From the NCBI GenBank assembly GCA_027577415.1, contig JANBQS010000495.1:1-16704 (forward strand): a stretch of 16,704 nt of DNA, read 5' to 3'. The position numbers were made by a program, and so were the translations under genes. The notes under the pieces are model-generated. The model did no database searches, was not told the DNA's origin, and saw only the letters and a program-made list of their open reading frames with translations. Below are positions 7,451 through 14,365 of the stretch, piece by piece. This stretch comes from Coemansia sp. RSA 922 (Eukaryota; Kickxellomycota; Kickxellomycetes; Kickxellales; Kickxellaceae). Position 1 is the stretch's first letter, and every line of letters starts with the position of its first letter.

Positions 7451-9216
7451 CTAGCTCCATCTCGCGCGCTCCTCCTCGTACTCCGCCTGTGCCACATCGA
7501 CGCTAAGAATCTGATTCTCTCGTCCGCCAAATAACAAACGCCGCAACTGAGACGCATGTGGTCTGAATGCATCTGTTGCAATCATCTCGTTCATGTACGC
7601 CATAACTACCTCACGCTCACCACGAGGTACTGCCGCATAGTCAAAGTTTGGACAGACCAAAGCCAACAGCAGCACACAATGTACAGCCTCACGGAAAACG
7701 TGGAGTTCGAAAGTTTCAAACTCAATACACCAGCAGCGGAACCGTTTCCCCATTGGATAGTAGTTGGCGATTACGTATGCGGGTAACTCGGGCTCAGAAA
7801 CTCCGTCGGGCCGTGGTCCAAGAACAGAAAATGTGGCACGCAGATCCGAAAGAAGCGGGAGAGCCTTTATCAACGCAATGGTGTCCCAGAGTTCCAAGTG
7901 AAAATTTTCCAGATTTAGAACTTGGATGCAGGTATATGCGCCAAACATTGGAAGTATGGACTGAGGCGTAGAGCCCTTTAGCGAATCGAGTATTGTACGG
8001 ACAGGCGCATTAGGCCCAATACTCAGTACAAACCGCAAGTACTCGATCTCGGTCTTAAAAATATTCGGTCTGGAATACGGCATCCCCTCAATGCTGACGT
8101 AATGAAGTTTTGGGTGGCTGCCTGGCGTAAAAATCTTGTACTCCCGAAGAATTCTATCTGTACTGGTACTGGGGCTCAACGACAGAGATTCTAGTGTGGC
8201 CGCGTTACCCCTGAATGGAGTGTCGTCACCGAAAGGATTCGCATGTCTGATTTCCAATCGCCGAAGATTGGGGAACGGAACTGCGCCTGGAAACACTGGC
8301 CGCTGAGTCATTTCGTCCGAGTTTTGCCACTCATGTAACCTAAGTGTATGCAAGTAGTAGTACTCTACATAGCTGCCGTCGGCGTTCTGGATAAGACTGG
8401 TTATATCTGCCATCACATTTACATAGAGGGCCAGAGACATTAATGTCGAGGCATTAAGTCGCACCAGTTGCATTATATGCTCGTCGTCATAGTCAGTAGA
8501 ACCGAGGCGCCGATAAACCAGGCTGCGCAGTCCGGTTAGATAATGACCAAAAATAACTGGCCGTTGCTAGAAACCATAGTTAATGTTTATAGCACGCTGG
8601 CTGAGCTGCGAAACAAGGTCGTGCAGCTGATAAACAATGAACTCGGGCCTGCTAGAGTTGCGACTTGTGGTCGAAATAACAACACTGTCCGCCAAGGGTG
8701 CCATCTGCTTAACTCGCTCCACAAATGCGCTGATGTTGGACTCCGTATCGGGCGAAGAAGTCGCAATAAACTCTTGATGCTCATGTGCCGATGGTAGATG
8801 CAACGAATAATCGATTGCGCGAACCTTTGGAAATGTACAATTGTAGGGCTCACACAACAGTTCCTTCAGCGTGGTCCCCCTGTAGATATCTAGCACCGCC
8901 ACACTAATTTTTAGGGGTTTAACGTGCAAGTGAGCAGGAACTATAATATCTCCGAGGCTGATCTGTAACAACGGCGGCGAGCTAAAATCATAGTCAAAAC
9001 TTTGGAAAGCTTTATGTCGTAGACCCCAAATATACGCGCATAGGCAGGAGAGGCAAAACTAGGAAACGCGGTCAGTAGCGGCATCAGCAAAGTCGCGTAT
9101 TCCTCGGTTCCTTTATAGACATCATCGAACCGCAAACGGCTGCTGCCTGCGATGTAGTCCAGTATTAGCTCGACAATGGGGAGTGGAAGAACGTAAAGTG
9201 GAGATAGTGCGCACAT
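7451..9216 (-). pseudogene. F-box/LRR-like lineage-expanded protein, broken by one frameshift and one TAG
   Basis: Read on the minus strand, three open pieces form one gene of about 588 codons. Piece 1 (ATG 9216) has the family N-terminus LPLPIVELILDYIAGSSRLR followed by a helical block. Piece 2, in another frame, runs to a TAG at 8569-8567 and contains PEFIVYQLHDLV. Piece 3 continues in the same frame as piece 2 to 7451, with family hallmarks ASTLMSLAL, PFPNLRRLEI, NAATLESLSLSPS, ALPLLSDL, ALVCPNFDYAAV and SQLRRLLFGG. I recognise this layout from large Coemansia families: a short F-box-like start, a variable middle, then irregular leucine-rich repeats. Their role is undetermined, though F-box/LRR proteins usually act as substrate adaptors of SCF ubiquitin ligases. 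The first break is explained by a missing A in the AAA run at 9003-9001. The TAG replaces one codon of otherwise continuous coding sequence. I infer recent inactivation; sequencing error or programmed recoding are alternatives. Confidence 0.72.
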
Positions 9217-9269
9217 AGTAATAGGTGATAGAGATGGTAAAAAAATATTTGTGTAGTAAAAAAGAAAAC

Positions 9270-9284
9270 GAATATCCGATATTC
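9270..9284. repeat. Perfect 15-bp palindrome upstream of the F-box/LRR-like gene
   Basis: GAATATC and GATATTC are exact reverse complements separated by one C. The site lies 54-68 bp upstream of the ATG at 9216 (minus gene), a position suited to a dimeric transcription-factor site. No known factor is assigned. Confidence 0.45.
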
Positions 9285-9570
9285 AACAAGATCGACTCCA
9301 ATAAGCAGATATTAGTGAGTAATAGAAAGCATTATGTTAATCCTTGACGACGCTAGGAAGTCATGGGTACATTGAGGGTGTTTTCTCCCACATTAGATGC
9401 GTTAGCACTTTTCTTTACTAATAGGGAAGAAAATCGGATAATTAAAAGTGATTAGTGCAAGTACAGCAGAAATTGATGATTTCTTTGCCTTTGATGGGCT
9501 TTAGCCTGTGCGAGGCAAGCCCTGACCAAGGGGATAACCACCATCAAGCAAAATAGAGAGGAGGGACACA

Positions 9571-9578
9571 TGACGTCA
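9571..9578. promoter_or_regulatory. CRE/ATF-type palindrome TGACGTCA
   Basis: This is an exact 8-bp match to the consensus site for ATF/CREB-class bZIP factors. It lies 116 bp upstream of the ATG of the small-protein remnant at 9694 and about 350 bp upstream of the minus-strand gene at 9216. An 8-mer can occur by chance. Confidence 0.25.
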
Positions 9579-9693
9579 ACAAGAAAAACGAGTCATGTAT
9601 CAGGTGGGATATACAGTGGGAGACAACTCACCTAATGTCTTCAAGGCTTACTAGCGTCATCTGGGATTAATATTATCTTTGGACGACTACAGA

Positions 9694-10053
9694 ATGGAGA
9701 TCCATTTACTGGCCGATCTACTCTTTAGCTGACAAGAAATTCGCTATGTGCTTCTTGACAACAACAAGGGAGTCGAGCAATTAGTAGTGCTGAACACAAA
9801 TTGCCATAAAGTAAACTCGCGGTACTGTCTTGGTTACAATAGAGTTTCTATCAGCGGAAATCCAACCAACTTTTATTCCAACACCGATTGCACAGGTCTG
9901 GTGGCGATGATGTATGGCACTGAGCCAACATTGCGTATGCCAATCAGCCGTCCTATTCGGTCGTTCTCAGTGGCAATAAATCCTGTGAATAAGTCTAGTT
10001 TACTCACTAATGACTTCAAGTTTAGGGAAAGTCCAAAACCATTTTTACAATGA
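9694..10053 (+). pseudogene. Remnant of a small cysteine-containing protein gene with an in-frame TGA
   Basis: An ATG at 9694 opens a frame that meets a TGA at 9730-9732 and then stays open for 107 codons to 10053. The open part has coding character: YVLLDNNKGVEQLVVLNTNC, then SRYCLGYNRVSISG, NFYSNTDCTGLVAMMYG, ISRPIRSFSVAI. The order is short beta-strand-like pieces, three cysteines and a final PIRSFSV strand. It reminds me of small secreted beta-rich (crystallin-like) fungal proteins, but that is only an impression. No signal peptide is seen; the 12 residues before the TGA are hydrophobic (MEIHLLADLLFS). I infer a decayed gene whose start was lost or interrupted. An intron with an unseen upstream exon is the alternative. 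An AATAAA lies downstream at about 10190. Confidence 0.35.
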
Positions 10054-10586
10054 ATTATGTCTTGTTCTGGTTGGTAAATTCAGTATACTTTCTGACCAAC
10101 TTACTAAGAAAGTTATTATGTACATTAGCTAGGTATCCAGCCTTAACTGATGAGTCAACATGATTCATATTTCCAAAAGACAACTAACTAAATAAAAGTT
10201 TACACTTCATTACTCCACTACTATTTGCCAAGGTCTTATGCGTCCAAAAGGTAGGGTGCATTGTCCTGAACGACAGGCTGAGGCAGAAAAGAGTCAGATA
10301 CAATCAATAGTGTGACCTTAGCAAGTTCCGAGGAGATTGTGTATTGAAGTAAACCCTGTGTCTAAAAAACATTCTATGAGAAACACACTTGAGTCCATAG
10401 CTCACACAAGGAGACGACATAGATGCAGATGGCTAGTGGTGTATACAATTCCAGATTTCTTGTCTTCGTGGAAACATCAAGATTTTCTTGTTATTTTCCT
10501 ATTAAAAACCTCGCAGGTGATTCCAAACCCTGACTAGCCCCATTCTTCTTGTTAGTACCACTATGTGGCAATATCAAAAATAGGTC
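10054..10586. other. Intergenic region, nothing recognised
   Basis: No supported gene. An AP-1/Gcn4-like TGAGTCA occurs at 10151-10157 and an AATAAA near 10190 could serve the remnant to its left. A short ATG frame at about 10239 (25 codons) has no recognisable features. Confidence 0.35.
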
Positions 10587-10826
10587 TCATTCATCTTTAT
10601 CCTCATGCTTAGATGCTTGAAACTCGGTAGTCAAACCGTCACCTCTTATTATTTTGAAAACAAGTGCGCTGTCTTCAATAACTTTACTTTCTATTTCCTT
10701 AGCAGTAGGAACGTACTTGGCTCCATTGCTTACAGCATACAATATGATATAACTGACTACTCCGCTCAGCGAGGTACACTCATTTTCAATGAGTTTTTGC
10801 GCAGGTGTTAAGTTATCACTCGTCAT
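10587..10826 (-). CDS. Hypothetical 79-aa protein
   Basis: A clean ATG ORF (GACATGA, G at -3) encodes 79 residues. I do not recognise the family. The N-terminus (TPAQKLIENECTSLSGVVSY) looks helical and is followed by a moderately hydrophobic IILYAVSNG, a Lys/Glu-rich helix (AKEIESKVIED), a strand-like ALVFKIIRGD and a charged C-terminal tail ending KHEDKDE. There is no signal peptide and no cysteine cluster. The even amino-acid composition, unlike the A/T-run translations around it, is the main reason to believe it. No canonical TATA box is seen upstream. It may be a small soluble cytosolic protein; a truncated relic of a longer gene is equally possible. Confidence 0.45.
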   Translation of the reverse strand: MTSDNLTPAQKLIENECTSLSGVVSYIILYAVSNGAKYVPTAKEIESKVIEDSALVFKIIRGDGLTTEFQASKHEDKDE

Positions 10827-10949
10827 GTCTAGTTGAATAAAAGAGGAAAGTGGCAGTAGTAAAAATTATTAGGTTTTGGAAGAGGTGAGGAATAGTTGGT
10901 TTTATTTTGCTAGAAAACATACTGGTGTTTCAAACCACACCGCTTGGTG

Positions 10950-11251
10950 GAAGCAGGAATTTCTCCTGTCCAGAGAAAGAATTATTTTGGGGGCAAATCC
11001 ACCATCATCATGTGGAATCTGGATATACGTCATCAAAGGCTTGCTCAAAGCCAATCCGTAATAAAAAAAAAGTAGCAGGGTGCTGCTTTTTTTGTTAAAG
11101 GCCATTGCACATAAAAAAGAGAAAGCTGGCCAAAGAATTCTCTCAAAGCACAAAGAAAAAAGCAGTTTGTCTTGAAGCATTTTTTGGGCAAATTTTTGGC
11201 CTCCAACTGCGGAATTTGAGCAGGGGATACACTCAAAGGCCTCTGTAAAGA
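10950..11251 (+). repeat. Pair of diverged direct repeats about 200 bp apart
   Basis: Copy A (about 10950-11053) and copy B (about 11160-11251) share the ordered blocks AAGCAG, ATTTTKKGGGCAAAT, TGYGGAATYT, GATA and TCAAAGGC...AAAG, with small gaps between them. A shorter third match, TTTCAAAGGCTCGTCAAAG, follows at about 11341-11359. The alignment was made by eye and the percentage identity is not computed. Confidence 0.35.
11065..11093. repeat. 13-bp stem hairpin with GGG loop
   Basis: Seven A, then GTAGCA, a GGG loop, TGCTGC and seven T give a 13-bp stem with one G-T pair. It lies between the two direct repeats. It could be a transcript end on either strand or just a local inverted duplication. 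Confidence 0.35.
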
Positions 11252-11474
11252 AAATTGCTCCCCCCAAAAATAGAAACAGGGAGCACTTTATAGTGCATAC
11301 GTCGTTAGCAATAAAGAATTGGCAGCAGGGCAAGAATAGTTTCAAAGGCTCGTCAAAGAAGCCTCAGCTTGGAGACAATTAATGGGCCAGTCCGTCGTCA
11401 TCATCCAACTGTTTTCCGTTGGGTAAAAAAGAGAGGAGTGTTGTTTTTCCCTCTCTACCCTGTCGTGGCCAACC

Positions 11475-11482
11475 TATTTAAG
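11475..11482 (+). promoter_or_regulatory. TATA-like element of the 154-aa gene
   Basis: TATTTAAG lies 124-131 bp upstream of the ATG at 11606, similar in spacing to the TATA boxes of neighbouring small genes. It is a weaker match than those at 13225 and 14294. Confidence 0.35.
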
Positions 11483-11605
11483 AGGTACGCCTTTCGGAGG
11501 AAAATTATTCTGGACAAGAACACAACTGCCCTACTTTCTTAAATATTTTTATACACCCAACATTTACAGCTTAGTCTAACTGCGCACTGCTCGAAACTAG
11601 TAGTC

Positions 11606-12070
11606 ATGTCTGAAAGAATTAGAATGAGGGTTTACAAGCTCAAAAGAAAAGACGATAAACTCAGAGAAATTACGTACTTGGGGTTATTTGAGATAGAAGA
11701 CGGTAAAAGAATCAACAGCCCCGCAGCTGCTGAAGGTATGATTAGAAGTGTGCTCATGGGCGTTAAAGAAATGACCGCCTATTATAGTAATAGTAATGCC
11801 ACAAGCTGGACAAAGGTAAACGAGGGAGGCCTAACAGTCAATTCTATTGGCAGTGATCTTGTCTTGCTATATGCTTCCCCCACAACAGATACCAGCGGTT
11901 CAATTTTGCAAATGTTGAGAAATATCGACTTGACCACTACAGAAATTCAAGGAGCTATCAGCGGTCATAATGTTAAAAACCCATGGAGTAAATATGAATA
12001 TGTTGATGAGCACGGGTTGAGGCCAGTGATCGAAAAACTAGCGGAGATGCCAAAGAGAGAAATCGACTAA
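11606..12070 (+). CDS. Hypothetical 154-aa protein, possible longin-fold (TRAPPC1/Bet5-like)
   Basis: A single ATG ORF encodes 154 residues with good coding character and no introns. Predicted order by eye: a basic strand (MRVYKLKRKDDK), strand ITYLGLFEIEDGKR, a helix near 40-57 (AAAEGMIRSVLMGVKEM), strands around 67-90 (SWTKVNEGG, TVNSI, DLVLLYAS), a helix (SGSILQMLRNI), a linker with VKNPW (about 123-127) and a final helix (RPVIEKLAEMP). That beta-alpha-beta-alpha order, with GM-x(3)-L before the second strand set and VKNP followed by a closing helix, resembles the small longin-fold TRAPP subunits TRAPPC1/Bet5, which act in ER-Golgi vesicle tethering. The match is weak and the WxFDR-type start of TRAPPC1 is missing. 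It could be a diverged paralogue or an unrelated orphan. I am confident of the gene, not of the family. Confidence 0.6.
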   Translation: MSERIRMRVYKLKRKDDKLREITYLGLFEIEDGKRINSPAAAEGMIRSVLMGVKEMTAYYSNSNATSWTKVNEGGLTVNSIGSDLVLLYASPTTDTSGSILQMLRNIDLTTTEIQGAISGHNVKNPWSKYEYVDEHGLRPVIEKLAEMPKREID

Positions 12071-12655
12071 TTACATTACTGGTTGGATGTAAGAGTAAAG
12101 GAGTTATAATAGGCAACTCTGCCCATGAAATTTGTCTTTCCATCACTTGTTTTCTTATTTTCTTAGCCAAGCTCTTCTTAAAGCAAAATTATGTTTCCTA
12201 ATTGCTCAAAGCTGGCTGAAACATGAGGAAACTGCATACTCTCTTTTGAGCATCTATTATATAGCTCTTCTTAGACTAGGTAGCTGTTATATAAAAAAAT
12301 TAAATGTTTTGTCTTGTTGATGGAATAACCTTGAATAACAACCAGTATAGCATTGTTCTGTATCAACTCTGAGCCTGCCTGGATGCCAGAGAAGGACTCG
12401 TCAATAATACCCAGTGCCAAGGCCATTTGCCAATATCTCACATCTCAGCACATAGCTTTTTGTCAAAGTAGAGGCAAAGCAATTGGCGACGTCATTTTTT
12501 GCTCTCATGCCTTTGCTAAAATACTTTAGCTAGACTACCCAGCTTTTACATCATCTAGCTTCTTCCTGTAGTGGACAGAGGGTTGGAATACAAGGTATGT
12601 GTTGCCACTTACACCGGGCCTGTGATGACGCATACATTTCTTTTTATTCCGCACT
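12071..12655. other. Intergenic region between 154-aa gene and 46-aa minus ORF
   Basis: No supported gene. A 35-bp segment at 12475-12509, containing GACGTCA, is a diverged copy of 13102-13137 upstream of the 150-aa gene. Short ATG frames here are broken quickly. Confidence 0.35.
12475..12509 (+). repeat. Diverged copy of the upstream element of the 150-aa gene
   Basis: The segment aligns with 13102-13137 at about 30 of 36 positions by eye, with one gap. Both copies carry a CRE-like core (GACGTCATT here, GATGTCATT there) followed by TTTGCTCTC. The 13102 copy lies 88 bp upstream of a TATA box; this copy has no TATA box or gene behind it. Confidence 0.4.
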
Positions 12656-12796
12656 TTAGTACTTACAACCACTCAATTCAATACAAGACAAGCAATAACC
12701 AAAATATGCAATGACAAAGGTGGGGGTTATAACTACCAACTCAATTAATGTCGACAGGCCCTCATTTGTCAGCATGTCGGCCGCTATTCCATTCAT
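12656..12796 (-). CDS. Possible 46-aa single-pass membrane microprotein
   Basis: On the minus strand an ATG at 12796 opens 46 codons: a short polar N-terminus (MNGIAADMLTNEG), then a hydrophobic span of about 20 residues (LIELVVITPTFVIAYFGYCL), then a short Cys-containing tail ending SGCKY. A poly(A)-type AATAAA sits 8 nt after the stop (12648-12643, minus). No family is recognised; very small membrane subunits such as Ost4-type proteins share this size and layout, but nothing specific matches. No TATA box is obvious upstream. The AT-rich background makes chance hydrophobic ORFs common, so confidence is limited. Confidence 0.3.
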   Translation of the reverse strand: MNGIAADMLTNEGLSTLIELVVITPTFVIAYFGYCLSCIELSGCKY

Positions 12797-13224
12797 AGAA
12801 TATTAAACAAAAGACATGCCAGTTGCCACCACAACAGAAAGAATGTGTATCCGCCTTCAATTGAACATGATGTTAAAGCGGAAACACTTTAAATCGGAAA
12901 CCATGCTGTGAAAACCATGTCTTGATATATGTTTCTTTCACGCAAAGCAATCAAGAATAACACATGATGTAATATTTCTGTTCTTTTGCATTCGCCAAAG
13001 AAAAAGTGAAGCAAAGAGCATAGTAAGCTGTTGAAAAGGGAAACCCATCAATTCAGAAATTCTTTACTTGGATGTCTAAATATGACGTATATCCTTTACA
13101 ACAAAGGAATTTGGTGATGTCATTATTTGCTCTCTTGAATTCGTTGGGGGAATTTTGCACGAGTGCACAGTTTTTACCCCTCTGGCCTTTTCCTGCTGCA
13201 AATGGTGAATTGTGTTTTCTCTGC
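12797..13224. other. Upstream region of the 150-aa gene
   Basis: No gene is supported. Contents: repeat copy 13102-13137 with GATGTCATT, a TGACGTAT at 13083-13090, and a short dyad TGCAC-GA-GTGCA at 13156-13167, all within 145 bp upstream of the TATA box at 13225. Confidence 0.35.
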
Positions 13225-13232
13225 TATATAAA
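13225..13232 (+). promoter_or_regulatory. TATA box of the 150-aa gene
   Basis: CTATATAAAG is an ideal TATA box 84-91 bp upstream of the ATG at 13316. The same decamer occurs in front of the 63-aa zinc-finger gene at 14293. Confidence 0.65.
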
Positions 13233-13315
13233 GCGAGTTGCTGCTGGTCCTCACTATTTTCAAACTACACCAAAGCACAATTCCACTAAATCATCCACCT
13301 CTTTACTTTTTCAAC

Positions 13316-13768
13316 ATGCCTTTAAAGAAAGGACCTTATTTATACTTTGCCGTTATTGTCAATGTAGAAGGTGACCTGCAGATCAGCGGACATGTTCCAA
13401 AAACTGGAATTATTGATGCTGGGGTAGTTAATAGTTTAACTGCCCAAACTAGAGCGTTAGGTTGTGGTTCGTATCGTTATTTAACTATGAATAATACCCC
13501 AATCTTGGTGGATGGTCCAGTTAGGTCAACTGCACATAATACCATTGACAGAGTAGATGTAGCCGAAGAAGAACATGTCTATGTATTTTTTGGTACTGAC
13601 GACCAGCTAAGGAGTGTATGTGATAAACTGGCAGATAATAACGAGAAAATAATTGTCAAGGCTAATGAGCTAGGTGACAGGTATTTTGAGGACAATAGGT
13701 TTGATTTCAATATGGATGAAGCCCGTGAGTATTACAGGCGCAACTATCTGGGTGTAAATTCGCTTTAG
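13316..13768 (+). CDS. Hypothetical 150-aa protein behind a strong TATA box
   Basis: A 150-aa intronless ORF starts at ATG (CAACATGC, A at -4, C at -1; first ATG after the TATA box at 13225). The family is not recognised. Order by eye: a strand YLYFAVIVNVEGDLQI (8-23), a helical segment (VVNSLTAQTRALG), strands around YRYLTMNNTPILVDG, a strand EEHVYVFFGT (about 85-94) followed by a helix (DQLRSVCDKLAD), a strand KIIVKA and a charged C-terminal helix (DEAREYYRRNYLG). It has no signal peptide or membrane span, so it is probably soluble. The strand-helix-strands-helix layout is broadly like the 154-aa protein at 11606, so both could be longin/profilin-like, but no residue-level similarity is obvious. 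An AATAAA at 13798-13803, 30 nt after the stop, is a plausible poly(A) signal. The frame upstream of the ATG is open but lies in the leader. Confidence 0.68.
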   Translation: MPLKKGPYLYFAVIVNVEGDLQISGHVPKTGIIDAGVVNSLTAQTRALGCGSYRYLTMNNTPILVDGPVRSTAHNTIDRVDVAEEEHVYVFFGTDDQLRSVCDKLADNNEKIIVKANELGDRYFEDNRFDFNMDEAREYYRRNYLGVNSL

Positions 13769-14293
13769 TGCCCCCTTGATACCTGTTAGTAAGTAAAAAT
13801 AAAAGTATATAATAAGAGAGAATATAGTGATTGTGAGAAATAGCAAACTAAAGGGGGTTTTCTTCTTAATATTGTTTGCTAGGTCATATATTCTGGCCCA
13901 CTCAGCGATTGACACTTTTCACATTGGCTGCAGCTCTGCTTGTCCCGACCTACCACAGCACATGTCTCAGCATACAGCTTTGAGTTCCATAGTATGCGCA
14001 AGATTTGAACTTTGATAATGAACCAGTGCAGAACTGGAGGGGCCTGCCATTATTTGTTTAGCGCCTAAATAAACAATCACAATCAACACGGCACTAACCT
14101 GTAGTCCTCGTACAGGGAAGCCAGTGCTGTACATCACTTTTCTATTAGTTTCAGAAATTTTAATATCCTAATCGGCTTGTTTCACAACTATGATAAATAT
14201 CTACAAACTGGAACTTTGATCAATAAATTCACAACACAAGTTTTTTTTGCCGTTACACATTTTTGAAACATATAGTTGGGGTCTACCGCCAGC
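13769..14293. other. Intergenic region with possible cysteine-rich gene debris
   Basis: An open plus-strand frame (13827-14015) reads as a basic start, a hydrophobic stretch (GVFFLILFARSYILAHSA) and then a cysteine-containing part (GCSSACPDLPQ...IVCARF). This looks like a signal peptide plus a small cysteine-rich domain, but it has no ATG. A second short frame from the ATG at about 14018 adds QCRTGGACHYLF before stopping. This may be a decayed small secreted protein gene or coincidence. Confidence 0.25.
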
Positions 14294-14301
14294 TATATAA
14301 A
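14294..14301 (+). promoter_or_regulatory. TATA box of the zinc-finger microprotein gene
   Basis: CTATATAAAG lies 65-72 bp upstream of the ATG at 14366. It is identical over ten bases to the TATA region of the 150-aa gene. Confidence 0.6.
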
Positions 14302-14365
14302 GAAGAAGCAACAAAGTGTATGATTCTATATTATATTCCAAACACCTCCTTGCGATTGCTCAACA

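Larger units (their letters stand above)
9217..9693. other. Intergenic region upstream of the broken F-box/LRR-like gene
   Basis: No ORF is supported. The region holds a perfect 15-bp palindrome GAATATC-C-GATATTC (9270-9284), a potential hairpin at 9496-9522 (GGGCTT...AAGCCC with an inner CCT/AGG) nested inside TTGATGG (9491-9497) and CCATCAA (9541-9547), and a full CRE/ATF-type site TGACGTCA at 9571-9578. Confidence 0.35.
10827..11605. other. Spacer with diverged direct repeats and a hairpin
   Basis: No ORF with an ATG start and coding character is seen, although the minus strand stays open for a long stretch (11342-10902) with Phe/Leu/Cys-rich translation. The stretch contains diverged direct repeats (about 10950-11053, 11160-11251 and 11330-11360) and an A/T-flanked hairpin (11065-11093). 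The right end holds the promoter of the 154-aa gene. Confidence 0.4.

Noticed and set aside
7451..9216. Stop codons in several genes as evidence of a variant genetic code.
   Set aside because: eIF3m is free of internal TAG and TGA and ends with TAG, so the standard code applies and the stops are better read as lesions.
10902..11342. Long open minus-strand frame of about 147 codons.
   Set aside because: No ATG near its upstream end, Phe/Leu/Cys-rich low-complexity translation, and it runs across the diverged repeats and the hairpin.
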